The position numbers and the translations under genes are program-made. Shown piece after piece: positions 24,701 through 36,277 of a DNA stretch of 64,000 nt (positions within the stretch are counted from its first letter, which is position 1; every line of letters starts with the position of its first letter). Source of the stretch: Epiperipatus broadwayi (lineage: Eukaryota; Onychophora; Udeonychophora; Euonychophora; Peripatidae); the NCBI GenBank assembly GCA_028023455.1, contig JAQFVV010006256.1, positions 1,426,001 to 1,490,000 of the forward strand, in the 5' to 3' direction. Under the pieces are notes generated by a model. The model was not told where the DNA came from and did no database searches. It saw only the letters and a program-made list of their open reading frames with translations.

Positions 24701-26879
24701 CCAAAAAAGAGGGTATTGTATTATATTTTTTAGTGATGATGATCACATTTATAAACATTGGAAATCCCATGAGAGGATTGTGCTTTTCTGGTGTGTTTCT
24801 GTTCCCAGATATACTGAAGATGAATTCCAGACATCTTAATTTTGCCTTGTAGTTAGGTATTTTGGAAACCACCACATTCTTTTCTAGCTCTGAGGAGCTT
24901 AGTATTTTTATATTTTTTGCCTATCATTCATGATGACTTAATGCTAATTCCACCACAGTAGGTGATGTTGCATTTGTTTTAGATTTGTAATGACAAGATA
25001 TGCTTGTTTGAGGAAATGTATTTTTTCAGGTAATTGTAGCTAATTCAAGGCTCATAGGTATATCAATGTTTGAATTGTGTTGCTATGATAGTTTTATCAT
25101 GCACAAGCTAACCAACAATAAGTTATATTTATTTTAAAGTATGTTCAATATGCATATGGTATAAGTGGCAATTCACACATACTAATTTAATATTTTCATC
25201 CAGAATTTCGCTGCTGGATTTGTAAGTCTGTTACATCATTATCTTTAAAACATTGAGGGAATAATTTTATGTGGACTAAAGTTATTTTAAAAAAGTATAA
25301 CTGATCTCTGATGAATGATTGTCCCATACACTTAAGTTAATTTAATTTTAATATTAGCTTAATCTGATTTAAACATATATCTAGCTATGATATTAGTTAT
25401 ATCCATGAAACTAGTGATGATATTTTTAAAAAAGTATTGTTGAATATTCTTATTCCAACTTAGCGTTTGTTACGTTGAGGAGTATAAAATTAAGCTTAGA
25501 GTTTTCAATATAAACCTAGTTCTGTGTGTCATTCTGATTTTAGATGACACAATAATGTTATCAATTAGTCTAATAAAGAAGGATAGTAGTGTGCTTATTA
25601 AGTACATATGATAATTAAAGTTTAAATTTTTTTTTTGAGAAAAATATAATTATTAAAAGAAAGTAACAAAGAATAACCTTTGTAGGTTATTAAGTGTATT
25701 AGTGTAAGTTAAATAAAAATGTTAAAGAGTCCAAATAATTGTATTAAATCTTAGTGCGGTATTGGCATTGTTTGTATTTTACTACATTTGTAGACATGTC
25801 TTCTCATTATTAATAAATCAAATTATTATTATTTCAAAAGTTTTGTTTTGCTTTTATATGAGAATATATTATTGTCTTGGGTTCCAAGTTCACAAAATCT
25901 TAAAATGTAAAAGTTATTGAATCTTCAATTCAGAAATTCACAAGTATATTCTAAATTAATTAAATATAGTTAATATTGTCTTGAAAATTAAAAAAAAAAG
26001 CTATGTTAAAGTAAATGATTCTCATATTGAATCATAAATATAGATAATTGCATTAAAGCAGATACCTAATTAAATACTTAGTTAAAAGTTTATTTTTTTA
26101 AAATTATCAATATATCTTTCAGATTAAAGATTATGCAATATCAGATTAACAATATTAGTACTTCAGAAGAATATTTTAATTAATATTATTTTAAAAGCTG
26201 CACCTTATCTTATATTCACTGCACATCATCTATCATCATCTTAAATCTGATATATTTAAAGAATTCTAATTCATTTGCATTTGAGGTCTTTAGTGGTTGT
26301 CTGTGAGTATGGAAAGGCATTAAAAGTACCCTTGCTCTTTTCTCTGCTCAAGTAATATCTTAGATAATAGGCCATTATTAGTTAAATTTAAATTGATTCA
26401 TTAAATTTTGTGAATTAATATTTGTTTTGTTTATTATTTTAAGATTGAACATATTAAAATTATTTTATGGTCAGCTAAGATGTCACTTATTTATTTATTA
26501 ATCACAGTAATTCTTTATTAGGCAACTTAACTTAAATTTTAATTTTACACAAGGTGTTAGTTTTAAAATCTCTGAGGTTATTTACTCTTGTTGTTTAGTA
26601 AATATAATTCTGTAAGATAATATTTTAAAGCAAAGCATCATAGGTATTATTCAGAGAGTGTGTAATCTATTGATAGGACTAATATGGTAAGCACTGATTA
26701 GTGATTTTAGATAATCTTTTGTATGGTTTATTGAAATACTAATATGCTGTAGTAGTTATAGTTCATCAGTATTGGATTTGACCTTTATTTGATTATACAT
26801 CTCTGTATCATCATCTCTTTTCTTTAAATTTATTGTAACCCCACTGAGCCAAGTCATTTAGAGTCTCTCATTTATACTT
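21762..26879. other. Five kb without an identifiable gene
   Basis: Only short, low-complexity ORFs. Two overlapping antisense frames at 24625-24875 (75 and 79 aa) have fairly normal composition but match nothing I recognise. ORFs at 22915-23181 and 23405-23677 are Lys/Ile/Phe-rich and look like chance frames of AT-rich DNA. Confidence 0.5.
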
Positions 26880-27575
26880 TATTTCATTTCATTTCAATTT
26901 TATTCCATTTCTTTCATGTCATTTCTTTCTATCATCTCATTTTATTTCTCTCTCCTTTATTCTATCTTCTTCTTATATCTCTCTTCCATATCTTTCTATC
27001 ATCTCAGCCATTTAAAACATTTGTTAAGAGTTTCTTCTATCATCTCTTTTCATTTCTCTCTCTCCTTTATTCCCTCTTTTTCTTATATCTCTCTTTCATA
27101 TCTTTCCATCATCTCATTTCTTTTCTCTCTCCATTTCATTACTATCATTTCTATTACTTTTCCCCATTTCTTTTCCTCCTCGATTCTTTTCCTTTCCATC
27201 ATTTATCCTTACCATTATCAGTATCTTCATTTCATTACTAGCAGTCTATTCATTAGCTCCATTTCATTATTAGTATTATCTTTCTCTTTCTCTTCTTTCT
27301 TTCTCACATCCCTCTCTCCTTTCATTAAGATACAATTTACATCTCTCTCTATACCTCCCTTATCATCTGCTCCCTCTTTCTATTCCACGTACCTTTCATC
27401 ATCATCATGTTTACCTCCATTTTATAATTTTCTCCCTCTATTGTATCTCCATTTCATTTTTTTCTTTATTTTTCCTTTCTTTCTCACACCCCTAGCTCCA
27501 TTTCATTATTAGCATTTTCTTCTTTTCTCTCTTTTCTCATTCTCACACCCCCATCTCATTCTAGCGAGGTTACAA
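26880..27575. repeat. Long polypyrimidine tract with diverged internal repeats
   Basis: About 700 bp almost entirely C and T on the plus strand, built from TCTCTC, TTTC and CATCTCATTT motifs. A ~75-bp block starting TATCATCTC recurs about 107 bp later. It reads as a 198-codon Ser/Phe/Leu/Ile frame, which is a composition artefact and not a gene. Tracts like this can form triplex (H-DNA) and often produce alignment and assembly noise. Confidence 0.8.
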
Positions 27576-27584
27576 TATATATAT

Positions 27585-27802
27585 ATGTGTGTGTGATTTA
27601 TATGTAAATTGAGTATACATATGGATGTGTATTTATAAATGTATATGTGGATTTGTATATATATATGTCTATGAGTGTATGGGTATCTATGTATATATAT
27701 GTATGTTTGTATATATTTGGATATGCATATGTATATATAGATGTAGGTATGGAATTTATATATATGTCTAGGGGTAATGTAGATCTATATATGTATATGT
27801 AT
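27585..27802 (-). repeat. Dispersed repeat E, copy 2 (inverted)
   Basis: Reverse complement of the repeat at 21342-21559, with the same ordered landmarks. It ends where the TGTACCGG sequence of the next block begins. Confidence 0.75.
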
Positions 27803-29760
27803 TGTACCGGTAAAAATCACCATGCTTAATCACACACAGTAATACGAATTCAAACCCAGTCCACGTATAGGAATAAATTCCAAAATGCAAACTAAATTCA
27901 AACCCAAACCCTGGCATGACCCACCGACGACAATATTACAACGGTACGGGGTTTTCCCTTTACTAGCTCATCGAAAAACACAGACTAAATTACCTACAAT
28001 CAGCTATTTCATAGATACCTTATAGTCGGGATATTGGTGCGGCTAATAATTTAATGTATATATTTAAGTTGTCGATACAGACAGCAGGTGATTGACTAGA
28101 TATCGAGAGTAGTAATGCAAGAGACAAAATTAGGTTAGATAAATTTTTAATAAATTATTGAAAGCATTGAATAATATTATTTACAGGTACGGTAAAACTC
28201 TCATATGTATTTTATAATAAATTGCTGCTAGTCATCAATAATAGGTTTGTACTGATTAACAAACTCATGCCAATATTTATGTGTTTAAATGGTTGTACAG
28301 GTTGATATGAGAATCAGAGTAATTGGAGCACTTAAAATATTTAACTACTAGCTTATATTAAGTTGTTTTATTTAATAGATTCAAACCATTGCATATACGG
28401 ATAAATGGGAGGCGGTTTTATATAAAAATATAATATATAATACTGATGTACTGATGGTTGCAAGGATTAAGGTACACTACAATAATAACTTGCGGTGCAT
28501 GGACGGAATACCAGGCGGCTTGTACTTTGACAAGTCTTAATGCCCCCAAGTAGATCCGAGACACTACAACCAGCCGGGATCATTTTCGAACCCCGGTGAT
28601 CCAAGAGATTACCTGGAGAAGAATTTCTTTCTTTCCATCTGGTAGTAACGAGACGCCAACTTAGGCGAAGGTAAAGGCATTTCCACCGTAACATCGAGGA
28701 AGAGTGATCGGAAGTGGATTTTAAAACGAAATTATATAAACCATTTTATCTATCCGTAACATGTTCTACGCAACAGCCTGATATAACTATTCAATAATAA
28801 CATGGCGAAATCAAACGATCGCAAAAGTAACAATTAATTAATTTCACTCTGAAACCCATAACTCCCCTGATTGTTCGGAAGGTAATAATAGTAATAAAAT
28901 ATTCACTTATTATTATTACTCCGTAATAATATATAAAAAATATAATAAAATTTTAGACTATTTTAAGTATTTGAGATTTGGAGTGTAGATTAAAATATCA
29001 TGACAAAGTAAAAGAAACAATAAAAATACTTGAATATCTCTCAACTCAACATAAATGAAAAATTTTTAGTTGATAAAAAAAATTACTTCTAAATGAATAT
29101 AATAAATATTATGAGATAAACTTTATTGACTTTAATTAGAGTTGAGAAATATTATTATTGAGTTTGTTTGTAAAATAAGTAATAGTAAAATATAAATGTA
29201 TTCAATTATTATTAGTAGGACAAATATTAATAATTATCATCTAAAACTAGAGAGAATATTGAGAAGAAATTTACTGACAGTTTTTGGTAACATTTTCAAA
29301 TGGAAAAAAAATTTAATAATTAATTAGGTTAAAGATTAAATTTAAAATTATTACTGAGAGAAAGTTAAAAGTTCATGTAACAAAATTACCATTCTTTCTT
29401 CGTCCGGCTTTTTTCTTGTGATATGTATGAAGAACGAGGGGCATTTTGAATTTCTTAGAACGGCATGTTAATTTATATGTTGAATTTGGAAGACTGGAAA
29501 CGGAAACATTACAGATCAGGGTACGAAAGATTTAAATTGGAGAATAGGGATCAGCTTGGACTTAGCCATATTATTGCAATTTACGGACTTCTTAATAACG
29601 GTTGAAGTGATTTCTCTGGATCAACTACTTTGCTGTAGCTCGAGAGATCTAAGCACAGCCAAGTAAAGTTAGAGTGTCTAAGATGGCTACGGTTGACCTT
29701 TCTGCCTAGTTTAGTTCATGACTCCCCTCCTTTGATTTTCCGCCTCCAGCAATATCTAAT
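27803..29760. other. GC-richer block of unknown nature, candidate LTR or repeat
   Basis: It starts TGTACCGGTAAAAATCACC directly after a TA-rich repeat, which is how other LTR-like repeats in this window start. It contains complex, less AT-rich stretches at 27.8-28.1, 28.45-28.72 and 29.4-29.75 kb. The only longer frame (28694-28467, minus, 75 aa) is Cys/Ser/Arg-rich and unrecognised. No second copy or clear end is in the window, so the LTR idea is inference. Confidence 0.35.
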
Positions 29761-30363
29761 TTTTGACTATACAATAGCATTTGCTTTTTGATAAGAGTTC
29801 TAGTTTCTCATTTCATTGTTCGGTTTTCATTTATTTTTAAATTTAATACATGATTCTAAATTGAAAACAATTACATCGGAATTGTGAATAAAATATAAAT
29901 TCATTATCTTAATTTATCAAAGTACAAATTAATTATTGTATACATTTTGTACAAGTAAGATTTTGATTACAAATACTGATCAAAGGAATGTGACTTTTGA
30001 TCAGCATTTTTAAATGACTTTGTATAATTTGCAAAATTAAAATTTAAAGAAAATATCCACGATCGGAAACTTTTAAATTGAGCTAATATAAATCCACAAA
30101 CCACACACACACGAATATTATTCATCATGATTTGTGACATTTATACTCATACTCTTTACATTAAATTCTTTTTTTAAACAAACACAAAATAAATAACTTA
30201 AAATTTATGTGGCTTGGAATAGAAAAAGTCTCATTGCGGGTAAATAGTGGTTTAGAATTACCGTTCTTAAATGACAACCATGAAACTAAGATCGATTCTT
30301 CGATCTGTCTGTTTCAGTATGAAGGGAATATATGTATATATTTTGATATATATATATATATAT
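29761..30363. other. AT-rich intergenic DNA ending in (TA)n
   Basis: No gene seen. The TA tract at about 30344-30363 immediately precedes the LTR start. Confidence 0.55.
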
Positions 30364-32137
30364 TGTGAGAGTACCATATGAGCCTCATCTAAAATAATTT
30401 GTGTTTCTTTGTGAATTTAACCATACCTATATCGAATCAACAGATATAAATAACATACACCTATCTTAAGCTTTTCATATATCAGTTATCTACATAAACT
30501 TATTAATATTAAAAGAATAATTCTAAAAATGAATTACTGATGATGCTAGAGGCAGAAACCGCGGTCTGAGGTTGAGGGTATTTTTGAAGCTTCATAAGAG
30601 TTTGTTTTTAACTTACTCTATATATAACAATTGTAAATAGGAGCTTTATTAAAATTAGGTCATCTGACTTGATTTTTTTATCAATCTAATTTGTTTATAC
30701 ACACACATAAACAAATGTTTTCAACTAATAGTATTTTTTTTAAACTAAAACTTGACATTCGACAAAGCCTTAAGTCAACATTGTATTTTTATCAGTTGAA
30801 ACAAAGGAAATAAACATTAAGAGTTCATTACAAATTGTGATATGCTTGCAGAAATTAATCCAGTATAAAAACAAACTAATATTGTTATAACAATAATCTT
30901 CTATTTAGTTATCAAGGCAATAACTACAGTAAATTTAAATGTGTTCGAATTTAGAACACATTTAAGAAAAAAAGAAGATTCACTATTTTTAAAATTGTTT
31001 TCAAGTAATTAATTTACTTACTTTTAATATTATAAAGAACTATAAAAAAATAATCATTGAAATTGACAAGGTTATAAGAGAAATCAACGTTTTTGAAATG
31101 AGTTTTCAAAATATATGTTTAAGAAGACAAAAATTTACAAAGATGTTCTCTGGCTAGACAATTCATGCCAAGGATTTCTGCTGATGTTTTAAACCTGAAT
31201 ATGTAAATTTATTCCTACTTAATGCCTAAAGTATAATCATAATTTCCACTAAAAAAGTTGCCTTAATAATGGAGTATTATATTGAAGAAGATTTTAAATA
31301 TTTTACTACACAAATATTTAAAAGAATGAATATTTGGATTACCTCTTCGATGGATAATCAAGGAACTTTACCTTTTAACATTCATTGTCATTTTATTTCA
31401 TCTAAGGAGGAATATGAAACCATTATTCTTTCGCATCTTGGAATACTTCATTGTGCACTTTAATAACTCTTAAACTTTATTTCCTTTGTGGATAACTATA
31501 TTTACGTGGAAAAATTATTTCATATATTAAATTGATTTTAACAGAATAAGTGAAGAACTGATAAGATGAATATTTTGTTTTTATTTATTTAATAAAATTT
31601 AGATGTTGATATTTTGATATATGCTTTGATGAAGTTACGGCTGACTAAGGTAAAAGTTTTTAAATTATTTCAATTTGGGAATAAGTTTTATTATATTCCA
31701 AATTGAACCTTACCTGACAATTATCATAATTTCTTTTTAAACAATAACATAATTAATTTTAGAATACATTCTATTATTAATCTAGTGTGAATGGATGTTA
31801 TCTTATATAGACATATAACACACACTGAATCATTTTAATGACACAATACGTAGATTTATAATGTATGATTGTATTATTTATTGTACACATGATTTTAAAT
31901 TATATATATGTGAATAATTACATTATGTTTTTTTTGAATGTTAAATAGTTTATTATTGTATATATAAGCACAGATTATAATTCTAAATTTTAATATTTTT
32001 ATTACTTATGTGATAATATTTTTTGTCTCTATTACGGATTAAAATGTGTTAAACTTGATTTTAAAATTAAACAGGTCTCATTTGTTTATTTTATTTAGTC
32101 ATTTTATAAAACCAATAATTACAAATATACATACTCA

Positions 32138-32181
<44 letters not shown>

Positions 32182-32452
32182 CAACTTAGTGATTTAATAT
32201 TTATAAAAAAGTTATATATAGCTTATACTAAATTTATCATTACTATGGGATGTTTGTTGAAATGCCTGAAGAGAGTCAATTGCGATTTCTACTCAGAGCT
32301 CGAATTCCGAGAGTAATGAGGTTATTAATAGAGGAGTGGATTGGATTATATTTTAAATCACATCATCCATGGCATTCTATAAGAAGACTCAAAGTCCAAA
32401 TATAGTTAGATGCGATTTCCTTGAGTCCTGAAAAGGATCGTCCCGTTATACA
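30364..32452 (+). repeat. LTR copy A (5' LTR), 2.09 kb
   Basis: It starts TGTGAGAGTACC after (TA)n and ends GTTATACA if the LTR runs to the TGG of the PBS. It is homologous along its length to copies B and C, but has an extra ~138 bp at about 30537-30674, lacks ~38 bp near 30840 and carries a longer (TA)n near 32141-32176. A 64-codon frame at 31269-31463 recurs in copy C, but its differences are mostly amino-acid-changing, so it is probably not a protein under selection. Confidence 0.8.
30537..30566 (+). ncRNA. Hammerhead ribozyme-like core (type I layout)
   Basis: Catalytic strands appear in order: CTGATGA (30537-30543), a 3-bp helix II TGC/GCA with loop TAGAG, GAA (30555-30557), then helix III ACC/GGT around GC (30558-30565) with the A15.1-U16.1 pair, and C17 (30566) as the nucleotide 5' of the cleavage site. 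The whole core matches the hammerhead consensus. Weak points: helix II closes with U-A instead of the usual G-C, helix III has only a 2-nt loop in monomer form (ACCGCGGT is self-complementary, so dimers are possible), and helix I pairs for only about three bases (TTA with TGA). It lies at the edge of the 138-bp insertion in LTR A. Likely a PLE or retrozyme relic, probably weakly active or dead. Confidence 0.5.
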
Positions 32453-32468
32453 TGGCACCCCACCATGG
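32453..32468 (+). other. Candidate primer-binding site
   Basis: TGGCACCCCACC follows GTTATACA at the end of LTR A. A TGG at the LTR edge is the usual start of a tRNA-primed PBS. The matching tRNA was not identified. Confidence 0.45.
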
Positions 32469-34326
32469 ATGATGTGATTTAAAATATAATCCAATCCACT
32501 GCTTTATTAATAACCTCATTACTCTCAGAATTCGAGCTAAGAGTAAAAATCGCAATTGACTCTCTTCAGGCATTTCAACAATTATCCCATAGTAATGATA
32601 AATTTAGTATAAGCTATATATAACTTTTTTATAAATATTAAATCACTAAGTTGATCTAACATATATATGCATGAATATGTATATTTATAATTATTCGTTT
32701 TATAAAATGACTACATAAAATAAACAAATGAGACCTGTTTAATTTTAAAATCAAATTTAACATATTTTAATCCGTAATAAAAACAAAAATATTATCACAC
32801 AAATAATAAAAATATTAAAATTTAGAATCATAACCTGTGCTTATATTTAAATACAATAATAAACTATTTAACATTCAGAAAAAAACATAATGTAATTATT
32901 TACATATATATAATTTAAAATCATGTATACAATAAATAATACCACCATACATTATAAATCTACGTATTGTGTCATTAAAATGATTCATTGGGTGTTATAT
33001 GTCTATATACAATAACATCCATTCACACTAGATTAATAATAGAATGTATTCTGATATTAATTATGTATGTTTAAAAAGAAATTATGATAATTGTCAGGTA
33101 AGATTCAATTTGGAATATAATAAAACTTAATTTAAAAACTTTTACCTTAGTCAGCCGTCACTTTCATCAGAGCATATATCAAATATCAACATCTAAATTT
33201 TATTAAATAAATAAAAATAAAATGTTCATCTTATCAGCTCTCCATTTATTCTGATAAAATCAATTTAATATATGAAATAATTTTTCCACGTAAATATAGT
33301 TATTCACAAAGGAAATAAAGTTTAAGAGTTATTAAAGTGCACAATGAAGTATTCCAAGATGCAAAAGAATAATGGTTTCATATTACTCTTTAGACAAAAT
33401 AAAATGACGAATGTTGAAAGGTAAAGTTCCTTGATCATCCTTCAAAGAGGTAATCCAAATATTCTTTCTTTTAAATATTTGTGTAGTAAAATATTTAAAA
33501 TCTTCTTCAACATAATACTCCATTATTAAGGCAACTTTTTTAGTGAGAATTACGATGATTATACTTTAGGCATTAAGTAGGAATAAATTTACATGTTCAG
33601 GTTTAAAACATCAGCAGAAATCCTTGACATAAATTGTCTAGCCAGAGAACATCTTTGTAAATTTTTGTCTTCTTAAACATATATTTTCAAAACTCATTTC
33701 GAAAACATTGATTTCTTTTATAACCTTGTCAATTTCAATGATTATTTTTTTATAGTTCTTTATAATATTAAAAGTAAGTAAATTAATTACTTGAAGACAG
33801 TTTTAAAAATAGTGAATCTTCTTTTTTTTTTTTAAATGTGTTCTAAATTCGAACACATTTAAACTGACAGACATAGTTATTGCCTTGATAACTAAATAGA
33901 AGATTATTGTTATAACAACATTAGTTCATTTTTATACTGGATTAATTTCTGCAAGCATATCACATAATCATGCTCAAGCTCTCTATTGTTTAAAATATAC
34001 AATTTGTAATGAACCCCAAATGTTTATTTCCTTTGTTTCAACTGATAAAAATGCAATGTTGACTTAAGACTTCGTCAAATGTCAAGTTTTAGTTAATAAA
34101 AAAAAAATACTATTAGTTGGAAACATTTATTTATGTGTGTGTATAAACAAATTAGAATAATTGATTTTTAGAATTATTCATTTAATATTAATAAATTTAT
34201 GTATATAACTGACATATGAAAAGCTTAAGATAGGTGTATATTATTTATATCTGTTGATTTGATATAGGCACAGTTAAATTCACAAAGAAACAAATTGTTT
34301 TAGATGAGGCTCATATGGTACTCTAA
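32463..34326 (-). repeat. LTR copy B, inverted and truncated
   Basis: Reverse complement of LTR copies A and C from just inside the start (TAGAGTACC) to CATCATCCATGG. It lacks the last ~80 bp of the LTR. In its indels it resembles C more than A: it has no 138-bp insertion, it keeps the ~38-bp segment missing from A and it has the short TA tract. It is therefore not a simple inverted duplicate of A. Its small frame matching the 64-codon ORF of A has a stop. No polypurine tract adjoins its start. Confidence 0.8.
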
Positions 34327-34328
34327 CC

Positions 34329-34612
34329 CGACCTACACGATGGATGCTAGAGGTGCTGTTTCTATGTTAGCACACAGAACATACAGGGTAGGGGCCTTGG
34401 AAGCAGATGACGCTTTTTCCTGCCGCTAGGTGGCTCTGTTCACCATGCGTATGCACAGGAACCTTCCACAAGCTAGCTGGAAGCTTACATCATCTGCTAC
34501 CAATAACCTAGGTGGCGCTGATTGCCATAAACACATCTAGCTTATGTGTCGTCTGCTATCAGAAACTACTAAGATTTTAGCCCACTACGCAGCACTGTTT
34601 CTCCACACTACA
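34329..34612. other. GC-rich block with two CTCF-core-like motifs
   Basis: About 280 bp of complex sequence much richer in GC than its surroundings. It contains CCGCTAGGTGGCTC (34423-34436) and CCTAGGTGGCGC (34507-34518), both close to the CTCF core, and a palindromic CTTCCACAAGCTAGCTGGAAG region near 34465. It lies between inverted LTR B and integrase-like remnants. It could be retroelement regulatory or leader sequence. No ORF. Confidence 0.4.
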
Positions 34613-34613
34613 C

Positions 34614-34980
34614 TTGGAAAACCATGTAATAATATCATTATCAATGATAATATTTAATGGAAAAGGTTGTCTTAATAGAATGTTTCATTTAGAAGATATG
34701 AATGAAGGCAATGAATTCAATTGTCATAAGTGTAAATTATGGTGTATGAAGCATCACCATAATCCTGAAGATGAACAAATTATAAAAAGTCTTCAGACAA
34801 TAATAAAAATATTTATAATACAAGCTAAGAGACAGAAAGGTTCACAATTCCATAGGTTGTGTAATACTTATGAAGGTCCCTTCACATTCATTGAACATGT
34901 TAATGGATGTGCTTAAAAAGTAAAGCACACATATAAGGAAGGACTTCATAGATTACAACTTTGGTATGTGACAATGGACT
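34614..34980 (+). pseudogene. Integrase C-terminal (GPY/F-like) remnant
   Basis: The frame contains QFHRLCNTYEGPFTFIEHVN, then after one stop VKHTYKEGLHRLQLWY. Together these resemble the GPY/F module of Ty3/gypsy integrases (YxGPF...N...YxVK...LHrlqL). The N-terminal part of the frame, with KCKLWCMKHHH, is unassigned. It differs from the better copy 500 bp downstream, so two related elements, or two decayed copies, are present. Confidence 0.45.
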
Positions 34981-35372
34981 TTCGGTAATGATAGAATCCA
35001 TTAGGTTATTCTTTTAGGAGAATAAATGTATATATGTATATAAATAAGTGAAGTAGATATTAATAAAAAAATGCATCAAGTTAACCAAAGTATGAAAAAA
35101 AAAATACTTACAGGTTTATTAGAGTACAAGTTATGGTTAGTTAAATAAGTAATAATGGTAGATCAATTAAGCATCATGATAATGCAATCTGATGTTGACA
35201 CTACTTCTAAAATGCAAGTCCATTATTATATATTTTGATATGGACATATATAAATAAGACATTTATTTTATATAGTGTGATGTTGTTAAATTGTAATAAC
35301 AATCAGCACTAAGCCAATGTGCATGCGCTTTCTGGATATATATATATATATATATAATATATATATATACAT
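34981..35372. other. Non-coding remnant ending in (TA)n
   Basis: AT-rich, no frame recognised. A TA tract at about 35337-35370 interrupts the gypsy coding sequence just upstream of the integrase remnant. Confidence 0.5.
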
Positions 35373-35672
35373 ACAAGAGAAGATAGAGTAAAAGCTTTTA
35401 AACAACTTGTTAAAAAAAAGGCCAGTCAAAGAAATAAAAATGTGAAGACAATTTCACACAAGTTCAAAATTGGGGATCAAGTTTTTATAAAAACACCTCA
35501 TATGAGTAAACCCCAAGAGAGCAAATATCAAAAGTTTTACCATCAATATGAAGGACCTTATACTATCATAAAACAAACAGGTCCCAATGCATTCTGGATA
35601 AATATAAAGGGAGACATTAAAGGCACTTACAATCCTAAAGCTTTAAAACCCTATTTTGGTCAAACGAATTAA
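35373..35672 (+). pseudogene. Ty3/gypsy integrase C-terminal domain
   Basis: About 100 codons remain open from the TA tract to a TAA, starting with a basic helix (VKAFKQLVKKKASQRNK). It then reads FKIGDQVFIKTPH (the F-x-x-G-D-x-V strand) and KFYHQYEGPYTIIKQTGPNAF (here 20+ residues of a GPY/F module), ending with NPKALKPYFG. In intact elements this domain binds DNA and helps target integration of the cDNA. No ATG opens it, and it is the surviving 3' tail of pol. Followed ~600 bp later by the polypurine tract and 3' LTR. Confidence 0.85.
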
Positions 35673-36264
35673 TAATGTTTTACCACATTCTACTTATGTA
35701 CAGAGTAAAATATTGAAAGAAAAGATAACTTGGAATAGGTAAGGAGAGGAAAAGTTTTCATTTAAAAGTATATAGGTATATATATGTATAAGGATGTATA
35801 TAAGTCAAAAGAGATTAATTTTCTTTGATGAGGGTATGTTTAGGATACCTGAAAATTAAAACTGTTTTAAGAGTTAATGCATGCTGAATGATCGATGTTC
35901 TTATGTTTTGGATAGTTCTCAAAAGAGTCCATAAGTCTTAGAGAAAAGCAGGATGGAGAATACCAAACAAATATATGTATCATCTATAAAAGAGGCACAT
36001 GACAATAAATCCATCAAAGGAAAATAAATAAAAAAGGGAAGAAAAAGAAAGAACCCTATATATATATAAACCTCCTTATCCTTCTATTTAAATTGAATGA
36101 TATTTAATGTAGAGAAAGAGAAAGGGTTAAAAAAAATAGAGCAAATAATAAGGGTTGATGAAAGCAGGAAAGAAAAACAATCTCCACAACTTTATATTTA
36201 ATGCAAACATTAACACACATTAAGTGTCCAAATTTTAATGGTAATATAAAATTTGAACTCTTTT
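35673..36264 (+). other. Gypsy 3' internal region, non-coding
   Basis: The 590 bp between the end of pol and the polypurine tract. A-rich and purine-rich, with no env-like frame. Confidence 0.6.
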
Positions 36265-36277
36265 AAGAAGGAGGTAA
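36265..36277 (+). other. Polypurine tract
   Basis: AAGAAGGAGG then TAA immediately precedes TGTGAGAG, the LTR start. This is the expected plus-strand priming site and fixes the LTR boundary. Confidence 0.75.

Noticed and set aside
24625-24875. Overlapping sense and antisense ORFs of 75 and 79 aa
   Set aside because: Neither is recognised, and there is no start context, splice signal or homologous copy in the window to choose between them.
26916-27512. 198-aa ORF
   Set aside because: Low-complexity Ser/Phe/Leu/Ile reading of a CT-rich tract; no domain or conserved motif.
28580-28610. GGTTCGAA-like motif on the minus strand as a tRNA T arm
   Set aside because: The loop would be far too long and no A box or acceptor stem lies upstream.
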